This document shows, piece after piece, positions 1-7,230 of a DNA stretch of 13,602 bases. The position numbers were made by a program, and so were the translations under genes. The notes below the pieces were generated by a model that saw nothing but the letters and a program-made list of their open reading frames with translations, did not search any database and was not told where the DNA came from. Numbering within the stretch: position 1 is the first letter of the stretch; each line of letters begins with the position of its first letter. The stretch comes from Amoebophilaceae bacterium UBA1467 (GTDB taxonomy: Bacteria > Bacteroidota > Bacteroidia > Cytophagales > Amoebophilaceae), in the NCBI GenBank assembly GCA_002325615.1, contig DCSL01000063.1:12016-25617 (forward strand). Reading direction: 5' to 3'.

Positions 1-322
1 ACTTGCCGTATGCTCTTTAGGTCTATTACCAAAGAGATGAATTTATTCCTGGGAGAAAACTGGCCTTTGTATTTTCCTACCCACGTTTGTGTACAACGAT
101 CGTAATATGCCGGCCTTGTTTTTGGCATTTCAAAAAGACACCGTACGAGTCAGTGGGTCTATCCTGATTAGATTTTTCGTAGGGAAGCCTATATCGAGAA
201 GGGTCTTTGCAAAAGAAGTTGCTTCTTAATTCTTTCTTACTGTTACAAACACTTTACTAGGGGGTGGGGTTGTTAGTGATTTCACAGCTAAGATCACATA
301 TTTGCAGGCGAAGAAATAGACT
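1..322. other. Leader region before thrS, no convincing gene
   Basis: Three short frames compete here and none is recognisable. A plus-strand frame is open from the window edge to a stop at 103-105. A plus-strand ATG at 107 gives 40 codons ending at 229. A minus-strand ATG at 128 runs 42 codons off the left edge (it starts MPKTRPAYYDRC). A perfect 6-bp hairpin with a 3-base loop (213-227, AAGAAG/CTTCTT) followed by a T-rich stretch could end transcription from an upstream gene, but it is AT-rich and weak. The promoter for thrS presumably lies between 230 and 322, but I see no clear match to the Bacteroidota promoter pattern. Confidence 0.4.
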
Positions 323-2260
323 ATGCATCACGAGACAGTTACCATTACTTTGATGGATGGGTCAGTAAAACACTTTCCTAAGTGTATAACAGGCTTAGAA
401 ATTGCGCAGCATATCAGCGAAGGCTTGGCCAAGCAGGTATTGGCAATAGTAGTCAATGGAGAGGTATGGGACACCACCCGTGCCATTCATACAGACGCAA
501 CTGTGCAACTGCTTACTTGGAATGATGGGGCTGGGAAAAGCGTTTTTTGGCACTCTTCGGCCCATTTGCTAGCGGAAGCGTTAGAAGCATTGTATCCTGG
601 TATTCAGTTAGGTATTGGTCCCGCTATTGAGCGTGGTTTTTATTATGATGTTGATTTTGGGGAACAAGGTTTTGATGCTACTCACCTTGAGAAGGTAGAG
701 GCTAAAATATTGGCTCTAGCACAGCAAAAAAATCCTTACCGGCGGACTGAGATAAGCAAAAAGGAGGCTACTAGATTTTTTCAGGAAAAAGAGGATGTCT
801 ACAAGTTGGAGTTATTGCAAGAGTTAGACGATGGACAAATCACTTTTTACCAGCAAGGAGCATTCACAGACCTTTGTAAGGGGCCCCATATACCCCATAC
901 GGGATTTATCAAGGCAGTAAAACTGCTCAACGTGGCGGGTGCTTACTGGCGGGGCAATGAAAAGAACAAGCAGCTGACGCGTATCTATGGCATTACCTTT
1001 CCCCAACAAAAGGAACTTAAAGCACACCTTTTGCTATTAGAAGAGGCAAAAAAAAGAAATCATCAAAAGCTAGGGAAGGAGTTAGGGCTTTTTACCTTTT
1101 CAGAAAAAGTAGGCATTGGACTGCCGCTCTGGCTTCCTAAAGGCGCTATGCTACGAGAGAGGCTGGAGCAATTTCTTCGTGAGGCACAAACAAAAGCAGG
1201 TTATCAGCCTGTAGTGACACCACACATTGGTCACAAAAGCCTTTACGTTACTTCTGGACATTATGAGAAATATGGCCAAGATTCCTTTCAACCTATTCAG
1301 ACACCCCACGAAGGGGAAGAGTTTTTGCTCAAGCCCATGAACTGCCCACACCACTGTGAGATCTACAAAAGTGAACCTAGATCCTACAGAGACTTGCCTG
1401 TACGTTTAGCAGAGTTTGGAACAGTATACCGTTATGAGCAGCATGGAGAACTGCATGGCCTGGCGCGTACTCGGTGTTTTACCCAAGATGATGCTCATAT
1501 TTTCTGTCGTCTTGACCACCTAAAAGAAGAATTTGAAAAAGTAATAGACTTGGTACTCTATGTTTTCGAGAAGCTTGACCTTCAAGTATATACAGCCCAA
1601 CTCTCGTTGAGAGATCCTAGGCAATCTTCTAAATATATTGGCAACGACCAAGACTGGGAAAAAGCTGAAAAAGCTATCCAAGAAGTAGTTACCCAAAAGG
1701 GATTAAAGACCACTAGGGAACTGGGAGAAGCTGCTTTCTACGGACCCAAGTTAGATTTTATGGTCAAAGATGCTTTGGATAGGAGCTGGCAGCTAGGCAC
1801 AGTACAGTTAGACTACCAGTTACCTGAGCGGTTCGGTTTGGACTACATAGGAGCAGATAATAAAAAACACAGGCCTGTTCTGATTCATAGGGCCCCTTTT
1901 GGCTCTTTAGAGCGTTTTATTGCCCTGTTGATAGAACACACCGGCGGCAAGTTCCCTCTTTGGCTGGCCCCTGACCAAGTGGCTGTATTGCCTATATCGG
2001 AGAAGTATGCCGCCTATGCTGAGCAAGTTTATCAAACACTAGTGGCTCAAAAAATTCGCGGCTTTATAGACCATCGAGATGAGAAAATAGGCAAGAAAAT
2101 AAGAAGTGCTGAGCTTTGTAAAGTTCCATACATGCTTATTGTAGGAGAAAAAGAGATGCTTGAGAATACGGTGGCAGTACGGAGGCAAGGGACAGGCACT
2201 CAGAGCACTAAGCCTGTTGATGAGTTTGTAAAGATGATTACTGACCACCTACTTTCTTAG
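323..2260 (+). CDS. thrS: Threonine--tRNA ligase
   Basis: Class II aminoacyl-tRNA synthetase that charges tRNA(Thr) with threonine in the cytoplasm; 645 residues, normal for the full-length bacterial enzyme (E. coli 642). All domains are visible. A TGS domain occupies about residues 1-65. The editing domain has the HxxxH pair H77/H81 plus C185 and H189 (TDLCKGPH), the metal-site residues that hydrolyse mischarged Ser-tRNA. The catalytic core runs from about 245 to 545 with motif 2 around 361-390 (RLAEFGTVYRYE, then FTQDDAH) and motif 3 around 522-533. The three zinc ligands that select threonine are C341 (MNCPHH), H392 and H522. The anticodon-binding domain follows from about 550. The ATG at 323 starts directly at the TGS domain; no Shine-Dalgarno is seen. 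It heads the thrS-infC-rpmI-rplT block but is probably separated from infC by a terminator. Confidence 0.98.
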   Translation: MHHETVTITLMDGSVKHFPKCITGLEIAQHISEGLAKQVLAIVVNGEVWDTTRAIHTDATVQLLTWNDGAGKSVFWHSSAHLLAEALEALYPGIQLGIGPAIERGFYYDVDFGEQGFDATHLEKVEAKILALAQQKNPYRRTEISKKEATRFFQEKEDVYKLELLQELDDGQITFYQQGAFTDLCKGPHIPHTGFIKAVKLLNVAGAYWRGNEKNKQLTRIYGITFPQQKELKAHLLLLEEAKKRNHQKLGKELGLFTFSEKVGIGLPLWLPKGAMLRERLEQFLREAQTKAGYQPVVTPHIGHKSLYVTSGHYEKYGQDSFQPIQTPHEGEEFLLKPMNCPHHCEIYKSEPRSYRDLPVRLAEFGTVYRYEQHGELHGLARTRCFTQDDAHIFCRLDHLKEEFEKVIDLVLYVFEKLDLQVYTAQLSLRDPRQSSKYIGNDQDWEKAEKAIQEVVTQKGLKTTRELGEAAFYGPKLDFMVKDALDRSWQLGTVQLDYQLPERFGLDYIGADNKKHRPVLIHRAPFGSLERFIALLIEHTGGKFPLWLAPDQVAVLPISEKYAAYAEQVYQTLVAQKIRGFIDHRDEKIGKKIRSAELCKVPYMLIVGEKEMLENTVAVRRQGTGTQSTKPVDEFVKMITDHLLS

Positions 2261-2280
2261 CCAAAAGCCTGATAGATAGC

Positions 2281-2311
2281 GTAGTTTCTATGGAGCTACT
2301 TGTTTTATTTT
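2281..2311 (+). terminator. Candidate intrinsic terminator between thrS and infC
   Basis: GTAGTTTC (2281-2288) pairs with GGAGCTAC (2292-2299) as an 8-bp stem with two G-U pairs and a TAT loop, directly followed by TTGTTTTATTTT. It begins 20 bases after the thrS stop. It could terminate thrS transcripts or act as an attenuator before infC-rpmI-rplT. Seen by eye; no folding energy was computed. Confidence 0.5.
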
Positions 2312-2362
2312 CGGGAACTTATCTCCATATTTGCTCCCCTTCTGAGTACTTTATAAAGTAAG

Positions 2363-2920
2363 ATAGATATCCGTAAGCAAAAAAAACAGATTTTCCGCAA
2401 AAAGGTTGAGGAGCCTTACAGAATCAACCGGAGAATTACCGCGTCTGAAGTGAGGCTTGTGGGCGACAACGTAGAGGTAGGCATTTACCCCATCGAGGAG
2501 GCACTCAGCATAGCAGTCAAGCAAGAGCTAGACTTGGTAGAGATTTCGCCAAATGCCACATTACCAGTGTGCAAGGTGATAGATTACTCTAAGTTTAAAT
2601 ACGAGCAGAAAAAAAAGCAAAAAGCAATTAAGACCAATGCACAAAAGACAGTAGTAAAAGAGATTCGCTTTGGCCCTAATACAGATGAACATGACTTTAA
2701 CTTTAAACTAAAGCACGCCACTAAATTTCTTAGTGATGGCGCTAAGGTTAGGGTTGTCGTACATTTCAGGGGTAGAACTATTTCTTTTAAAGAAAGAGGA
2801 GAGTTGCTCTTGCTCAAGTTTGCCCAGGCTTTGGAAGGATACGGTAAGATAGAGCAACTACCCCAAATGGAAGGGAGACGTATGATGCTTACTATATCGC
2901 CCAAGCTTATCAAAAAGTAG
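2363..2920 (+). CDS. infC: Translation initiation factor IF-3, non-AUG start
   Basis: IF3 binds the 30S subunit, keeps it apart from 50S and checks the start codon and initiator tRNA. The family signature is present (KVIDYSKFKYEQKKK, about 2573-2617), followed by the C-terminal domain (VVKEIRFGPNTDEHDFNFKLKHA onward in part, ending SPKLIKK). The first GTG in frame, at 2450, falls inside the conserved N-terminal domain: codons for VEEPYRIN and RRITASE lie upstream in the same frame, so translation must start earlier. No ATG, GTG or TTG exists between the in-frame stop at 2354-2356 and 2450. The options are ATA 2363, ATC 2369 and ATT 2390. I take 2363 (185 residues) because it gives a basic IF3-like tail (DIRKQKKQIFRKK). 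Rare AUU-type starts allow IF3 to repress its own synthesis in E. coli; the same control is inferred here. It is followed by rpmI after 31 bases. Confidence 0.93.
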   Translation: MDIRKQKKQIFRKKVEEPYRINRRITASEVRLVGDNVEVGIYPIEEALSIAVKQELDLVEISPNATLPVCKVIDYSKFKYEQKKKQKAIKTNAQKTVVKEIRFGPNTDEHDFNFKLKHATKFLSDGAKVRVVVHFRGRTISFKERGELLLLKFAQALEGYGKIEQLPQMEGRRMMLTISPKLIKK

Positions 2921-2951
2921 GTTGACTACTAAATAAATTGAACGAAATAAG

Positions 2952-3146
2952 ATGCCAAAGGTAAAAACACACTCGGGAGCTAAAAAAAGATTTAGCCTAA
3001 CAAGCAATGGTAAAATAAAGCGCGCACATGCTTTTAAAAACCATGAGCTAAGTAAAAAGACAACCAAGCAAAAAAGAAGGCTAACCCACAAAACACTAGT
3101 CCATAAGGCAGATGAGCCTAGGGTCAGAAAAATGCTGAATGTCTGA
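2952..3146 (+). CDS. rpmI: 50S ribosomal protein bL35
   Basis: Small, very basic protein of the large ribosomal subunit, 64 residues, typical for bL35. The opening MPKVKTHSGAKKRF and the following lysine/arginine-rich stretch with NGKIKRAHAF are family hallmarks. The ATG at 2952 is the only sensible start and is preceded by A-rich sequence rather than a Shine-Dalgarno. It sits in the usual place between infC and rplT, 31 bases after infC and 50 bases before rplT, and is very likely cotranscribed with both. In E. coli and Bacillus, bL20 or related leader control represses this operon; I see no structure in the short leader that lets me claim the same here. Confidence 0.97.
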   Translation: MPKVKTHSGAKKRFSLTSNGKIKRAHAFKNHELSKKTTKQKRRLTHKTLVHKADEPRVRKMLNV

Positions 3147-3196
3147 TGCTTGAGCAAGCCGATAACTCAATAACTTAGTAGCTAAAAAAATAGAAA

Positions 3197-3553
3197 ATGC
3201 CCAGATCTGTCAACGCAGTTGCTTCTAAAGCACGTAAAAAAAGAATCCTGAAGCTAGCCAAAGGCTACTGGGGCAGGAGAAAGAACGTATGGACTGTAGC
3301 TAAGAATGCGGTAGAGCGAGGACTACAGTATGCTTATCGAGATCGTAGGGTCAAGAAAAGGGAGTTCAGGAAACTTTGGAACCAACGCATCAATGCAGCT
3401 GCCAGAACCCATGGAGTACCCTACTCAGTTTTCATGGGCAATCTCCAAACTAGTGAGGTAGTACTGAATAGAAAAGTATTGGCCGATCTTGCTATGAACC
3501 ACCCTATTGCTTTTGAGGCAATCGTGAAGAAAGTTATGAATTCGGCACCCTAG
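3197..3553 (+). CDS. rplT: 50S ribosomal protein bL20
   Basis: bL20 binds 23S rRNA early in assembly of the large subunit. 118 residues, the standard length. The start MPRSVNAVASKARKKRILK, then GYWGRRKN and the KLWNQRINAAAR segment with GVPYSVF are diagnostic. One small deviation is N in place of the common I/V after the conserved W (LWNQRI rather than LWIQRI), outside any catalytic role. The ATG at 3197 is preceded by an A-rich run. It is the last gene of the block; a possible terminator just past the stop (GGC/GCC with a mismatch, then TTATTTT) is too weak to call. Confidence 0.98.
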   Translation: MPRSVNAVASKARKKRILKLAKGYWGRRKNVWTVAKNAVERGLQYAYRDRRVKKREFRKLWNQRINAAARTHGVPYSVFMGNLQTSEVVLNRKVLADLAMNHPIAFEAIVKKVMNSAP

Positions 3554-3742
3554 ATGCGCCTTATTTTGTGACGCTCGTTGGCTTCATTTTCTTGCATGGT
3601 TCCCCCAAAACTATACTGCTCTTTCAGGTCCAATCAACCAGAGTCCATGCCCGCTCTATCATCAGAATAAGTGATTGTAGGAGAGCAGGGTGGTCTTTCG
3701 TCTTTTAGCAGATATCGAGGCAATTTTACTTTAAAAAGATAG

Positions 3743-4047
3743 CTAAATACCATGGCGTTGTCTGAAGAGGAGAATTTCTCGTAATTTTTTTTCTTCTTCC
3801 CAAAACGTAGCTTCTTCTGGAAGAGTAAGCACAAGGTATCCTGGTACTTTCTTTACAACAACGTAGCCACGTTATTTTTTCTCTCTTATTCGATCAGCTC
3901 TTTTAGGCCGTATGCAAACCCTATCATCTACGATGAAAACTTCTTCAAAGAATTTTTCATCGAAAAACTATGGGGTAGCCAGAACAAGTAACCCACATCT
4001 TCAACAATCCCTTGCAAAGCTTTTAATACTTGGGTTCCTCGAGTATT
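3743..4047 (-). pseudogene. Possible remains of an unidentified minus-strand gene
   Basis: The 504-base gap 3554-4057 has no intact gene. On the minus strand two adjoining frames read like protein. One is open from 4047 to a stop at 3928-3930 (contains GTQVLKALQGIVEDVGYLF). Overlapping in another frame, from about 3961, is DEKFFEEVFIVDD onward, interrupted by one TAA (3872-3874) and then continuing RGYVVVKKVPGYLVLTLPEE until the stop at 3743-3745. Joined by one frameshift and one readthrough they would give roughly 100 residues. I recognise no family. The unbroken pieces are short enough to arise by chance, so this is tentative. Confidence 0.22.
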
Positions 4048-4057
4048 CTAAGCCCAA

Positions 4058-4411
4058 TTAGTCAGTGTTTATCACGTTTTCTTTAAGAAGTGCCAGAAAG
4101 TCTTTGAGGTTCTTGAGAACATGCACAATATCCGCATGACTCTGCAGCTTGCTGCCGTTATGCTTCATTGCTTTCCTAGCCCCTTGCAGAGTGTAGCCTT
4201 GTTCCTTGACAAGCTGATAAATGTTTCTTAGCTGAACGATGTCTGCTTGGGTGTATCTTCGGGTACCTTGTTTGTTTTTCTGAGGCTGTAGAGAGGGAAA
4301 TTTTTTTTCCCAAAACCGGATCAGAGAGGTGGATACATTGAGTAACCTTGCTACTTCTCCAATAGCGTAATATTTCTTGATATTGTTGGAAGTCTCTATG
4401 TTAGGAATCAT
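4058..4411 (-). CDS. MerR-family HTH transcriptional regulator
   Basis: 117-residue DNA-binding protein. The winged helix-turn-helix of the MerR superfamily spans about residues 14-82: YYAIGEVARLLNVSTSLIRFW (helix-turn-helix, 14-34) and then GTRRYTQADIVQLRNI (the conserved RRY wing and following helix, about 49-64). The remaining 35 residues are helical in character with no cysteines or known sensor domain, so neither a metal nor a drug ligand can be assigned. This short MerR type is common in Bacteroidota as a single gene; its targets are unknown to me. The ATG at 4411 gives a full N-terminus. It lies downstream of lgt on the same strand, but the 503-base gap makes cotranscription doubtful. 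Confidence 0.88.
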   Translation of the reverse strand: MIPNIETSNNIKKYYAIGEVARLLNVSTSLIRFWEKKFPSLQPQKNKQGTRRYTQADIVQLRNIYQLVKEQGYTLQGARKAMKHNGSKLQSHADIVHVLKNLKDFLALLKENVINTD

Positions 4412-4914
4412 AGGCTAATCTCATAAAGTGAGCTTCTTCCCTGCCTCAAGTCGGTTTCTTCGCTTGTTATCCAATACTAAGGCCCCAGAACCCCAACTAT
4501 AACCAATCCCCATGGACTAAATATGCCTTTGGCTTATCTGTATCTCTTAACTACCGCATTCTTTCTGGCGATGTATGCGATATGATATCACTTACGGCTC
4601 AAGGCCTTTGCATGGTTTAGAATCATCGAAATGAACATTCTATAGTTGACGGGCAGAATTTCCATGCAATGATGTGGGCTTATTCTCCTTTTTTGGGTAA
4701 AAAAAGTCAGTTTTTGTACGTAAAGCGATTAGAAATAGCATGGAACTGTGGAGCGCATGGACAGCTTACTGAAACACTACCTTGCTGGCTTTAAAAGCAG
4801 CAGTCGATGCTACTCTAAATCCGTAACTATGACAGCGTACTCACTAAATCAAATCCGCTGCTTAATAAGCTGAAAACTATGAGAAATTAGCAATGCAAAA
4901 AATAGATGATCACG
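4412..4914. other. 503-base gap between merR and lgt, no intact gene
   Basis: No RNA gene or repeat is visible. The longest open piece is on the plus strand: 62 codons between stops, 4432-4617, with no start codon near its beginning; it contains WTKYAFGLSVSLNYRILSG, which has the alternating pattern of an outer-membrane beta strand. An overlapping plus-strand ATG at 4522 gives a 20-residue hydrophobic peptide (MPLAYLYLLTTAFFLAMYAI) ending at 4584. On the minus strand there are short hydrophobic pieces (SPWGLVIVGVLGP). None is recognisable. The region should also contain the merR promoter. An AATAG/CTATT stem (4901-4919) overlapping the lgt stop, followed on the minus strand by a T run, is a weak possible lgt terminator. 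Confidence 0.35.
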
Positions 4915-6087
4915 CTATTCCGTACGTTCTTTTTTATACGTGCTGTATCTAAGCAGCATAATACCAATTACTACCAAAGGGACACTTAGTATTTGTGGAG
5001 TCCTAAGAGGCCCTAGAATAGTTTCACATATGATGTCGCTTTCTTTAAAAGATTCATAGACAATCCGTAAACCAAAAACCAGGGTAAGAAACAAACCAAA
5101 CATAGATCCAGAGCGTAATCTGTTTTTTTTGATTTTCCATTGGCGGAGCAATAGTAAGGACAATATAAGACACGAAAAAGCTTCATAGAGTTGTGCCGGA
5201 TGTCTAGGAATTCCTAAAGTGGCAATATGAGCTAATTGCGCCCCTTTTCTGTTTTTAGATAGCGTATATTGTAGAGGCAAACTGCTTGGCTCATAGATAT
5301 GTTGCGCTGCGCAAACATCCTCTGTTAGGAAGTGCTTGACATTATGTTCCAAAAAACCCCGAATAGCTCCTTCTTCGAAGCCACCATGCTTAAAAGCAAT
5401 GGTTAGGATAACAGGTTGATATTGTCCATCATGCTGCTCCTGCGCATTGCCCTTGGTCACTTTAATGCTGTCAATAGCGTTACTAATTTTCTGAAGTCGG
5501 TGTGTGGTATCTCGTGCAAACAGGACGCCATATTGGTTATTGGTAGGCTTACCAATAATCTCTGAATTCATGAAGTTGCCTATTCTGATCAAACACCCTG
5601 CCAAGGCGACTACAATCATCATGCGGTCAGCGACCCACAAGTAACTCTGGCTAACTCTACGTTGTTTTTTGATGCTTAGCTTAGGAGGGAAAAAACGAGG
5701 GGTAACCACATAGCCTACATAGATGTAAATAGCTGTTAAAATGCCTATAGCAGCACCATGACTGGCTAAACCCGAATAACCTGTAAACTTGAAAGTAGGT
5801 GTAAAAACAAAAGGCAAGAAAATTTCTAGTGGATGTTGAGAGTAGTAGGAAAAATCATAAAACAACACGTGCCCTAGCCGCGCTCCAACGATCGTTCCTA
5901 ACATGGTATGGAGTACCAATGCATCTAAATCGTTCACAGGTTTTCCCTCTCCCTTCAGGAAATGATACCATAGTTGTCTGCCTAATAAAAACCCTAATGC
6001 AAACAATAATCCGTACCATCGGATTTCAAAAATTCCTAGACGTAGGAGGACTGGATTAATGTCCCAGATGACGTAGTGTAACAACAT
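4915..6087 (-). CDS. lgt: Prolipoprotein diacylglyceryl transferase
   Basis: Inner-membrane enzyme that moves diacylglycerol from phosphatidylglycerol to the lipobox cysteine of prolipoproteins, the first step of lipoprotein maturation. 390 residues, against 291 in E. coli. Matching E. coli functional sites by motif: Y25 (IRWYGL), H110 (SGLASHGA), R168 and N171 in IRIGNFMNSEIIG with E176, and R295/E302 in PRHPAQLYEA. GARLGHVLFYD (68-78) is the other conserved loop. About seven hydrophobic segments are visible. The extra length is a basic insert around 130-148 and a polar stretch at about 190-290, a region that in the E. coli enzyme is shorter and periplasmic. The first glycine of the classic GRxGNF signature is isoleucine here. 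The ATG at 6087 fits the family N-terminus. It is flanked by large gaps on both sides, so it is probably a single transcript. Confidence 0.96.
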   Translation of the reverse strand: MLLHYVIWDINPVLLRLGIFEIRWYGLLFALGFLLGRQLWYHFLKGEGKPVNDLDALVLHTMLGTIVGARLGHVLFYDFSYYSQHPLEIFLPFVFTPTFKFTGYSGLASHGAAIGILTAIYIYVGYVVTPRFFPPKLSIKKQRRVSQSYLWVADRMMIVVALAGCLIRIGNFMNSEIIGKPTNNQYGVLFARDTTHRLQKISNAIDSIKVTKGNAQEQHDGQYQPVILTIAFKHGGFEEGAIRGFLEHNVKHFLTEDVCAAQHIYEPSSLPLQYTLSKNRKGAQLAHIATLGIPRHPAQLYEAFSCLILSLLLLRQWKIKKNRLRSGSMFGLFLTLVFGLRIVYESFKESDIICETILGPLRTPQILSVPLVVIGIMLLRYSTYKKERTE

Positions 6088-6518
6088 ATAAGTAAAAGGT
6101 CTAGGCTAAAAAGTTGCAAAATATAGCTCAAAATAGTCACGGGAGATTTTCATCATAGCACCAATCTATGCGTAACCTCACACGTAAAGGAGAATGTTCT
6201 TAAACATAATTTTATACCTAAGAAAGCCTAACGCTTGCACCCCATTGCAATCAAAAACTTCCTAGGCGCAAAGGTAGTCCAATATAACCACCCAGCCTTT
6301 ATCCAAGATGATCCTGTTTTGATTCCCCATAGCTATCAGAAGTAACAAGAACAGACTGCTGCAAAATTAAGGTATCTACCCAGTTTAAAGTAAATGAAGG
6401 ATGATTTTCAAGCATTTTGCAATGGTCTCAGAACATTTCTGAGCAGGGTAAAGAATATACACTACTTTCTATTCTAGGATATTATTTGTTAAATTCGTCC
6501 TTCTTCCGTGAGCAGAGC
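6088..6518. other. 431-base gap upstream of lgt and DUF177 gene
   Basis: The divergent promoters of lgt (minus) and the DUF177-rpmF block (plus) must lie here, but I cannot place them with confidence. On the minus strand an ATG at 6415 opens a 38-codon frame to a stop at 6299-6301 (MLENHPSFTLNWVDTLILQQ, then VLVTSDSYGESKQDHLG). In the same frame past that stop comes RLGGYIGLPLRLGSF, and after one frameshift DCNGVQALGFLRYKIMF and ILLYV. This may be a decayed gene that once preceded lgt; no family is recognised. The plus-strand frame of the DUF177 gene stays open back to a TTG at 6417, but that part does not look like the family. Confidence 0.3.
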
Positions 6519-6932
6519 ATGTTGCCCTTAAAAGCATTTGAAGTTGATATTATCCAGCCCCATGGTGTGCTGATCTATAATCTGGGAGCAACATTTTTCG
6601 AACTTTTTGAAAATAGCTTACTGGAAAAAGGAGAGCTAACAGTCACAGTTAAGGTAGACAGAAAGCGCAGCAATATTCAGCTGCTATTCAGCATTACGGG
6701 AGCAGTAGAGTTGATCTGTGATAGAAGCCTGGAAACATTTGCCTATCCAGTGAATATTGAAAAAGAAATGAGTTTCAGACTAGGCCACGAGAATAAGGAG
6801 CTAATTACAGAGCTATACACGCTTGAACACAAAACTGCAACCATTAACATTGCCCAGCATATCTATGACTTTGTCAGCCTGGAAGTACCTATGAAAAAAC
6901 TACACCCACGCTTCTTCAATCATGGTGGATGA
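6519..6932 (+). CDS. DUF177/YceD-family protein upstream of rpmF
   Basis: Member of the YceD/DUF177 family, which is almost always encoded just before rpmF and has been linked to 23S rRNA or large-subunit maturation; the exact role is not settled. 137 residues from the ATG at 6519. I chose this over the TTG at 6417 because MLPLKAFEVDI matches the usual family opening and the 34 upstream codons do not. The core GAVELICDRSLETFAYPV (61-78) is the typical segment, here with a single cysteine (C67) rather than a zinc-type set. It ends VPMKKLHPRFFNHGG. Family members in this phylum usually continue with an acidic tail; an alternative frame right after this point reads MVDDEPAILRYICQ before a stop at 6964, so a frameshift may have shortened the protein. 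The gap to rpmF is 88 bases. Confidence 0.85.
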   Translation: MLPLKAFEVDIIQPHGVLIYNLGATFFELFENSLLEKGELTVTVKVDRKRSNIQLLFSITGAVELICDRSLETFAYPVNIEKEMSFRLGHENKELITELYTLEHKTATINIAQHIYDFVSLEVPMKKLHPRFFNHGG

Positions 6933-7020
6933 TGAGCCAGCAATTCTCAGGTATATCTGCCAATAGCACACAGGCTACCATATAGTTTAGCAAAAAAAAA
7001 CACAAGCAACGCAATGAATC

Positions 7021-7200
7021 ATGGCACATCCTAAACGAAAGATTTCCAGAACCAGAAGAGACAAAAGAAGAACCCACGACAAGGCTGCAATGCCTAACTT
7101 CTCCGTCTGTCCTACTACAGGTGAACTACACTTGCCCCACCGCGCTTTTTGGCATGAGGACAAGCTCTATTACAAAGGCCAAGTCGTCATGGAGAAGTAG
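7021..7200 (+). CDS. rpmF: 50S ribosomal protein bL32
   Basis: 59-residue basic protein of the large ribosomal subunit near the peptidyl-transferase region. It opens MAHPKRKISRTRRDKRRTHD, the bL32 hallmark, and ends KLYYKGQVVMEK. The zinc ribbon is incomplete: where the metal-binding form has two CxxC pairs, only C30 (in CPTTGELHLPHR) remains, so the protein should not bind zinc. Such zinc-free bL32 is what I recall as usual in Bacteroidota. The ATG at 7021 is preceded by an A-rich stretch with no clear Shine-Dalgarno. It is placed between the DUF177 gene and fabH, the standard context; plsX, often found next, is absent here. Confidence 0.96.
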   Translation: MAHPKRKISRTRRDKRRTHDKAAMPNFSVCPTTGELHLPHRAFWHEDKLYYKGQVVMEK

Positions 7201-7230
7201 GGGTTAGTTATACTCTCCCTATTTTCTTAT
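7198..7230 (+). terminator. Candidate terminator overlapping the rpmF stop codon
   Basis: TAGGGG (7198-7203, starting with the rpmF stop codon) pairs with TCCCTA (7216-7221), five Watson-Crick pairs and one G-U. Inside, AGT/ACT extends the stem around a TAT loop. TTTTCTTAT follows. It would separate the ribosomal-protein part from fabH-efp-accB, in keeping with the long gap after it. Spotted by eye, without a computed energy. Confidence 0.35.

Noticed and set aside
3544..3567. Possible rplT terminator
   Set aside because: The stem has only three good pairs, a mismatch and one more pair; too weak to call despite the TTATTTT.
5829..6059. 76-codon plus-strand frame opposite lgt
   Set aside because: It overlaps the conserved N-terminal membrane part of Lgt and has no recognisable content.
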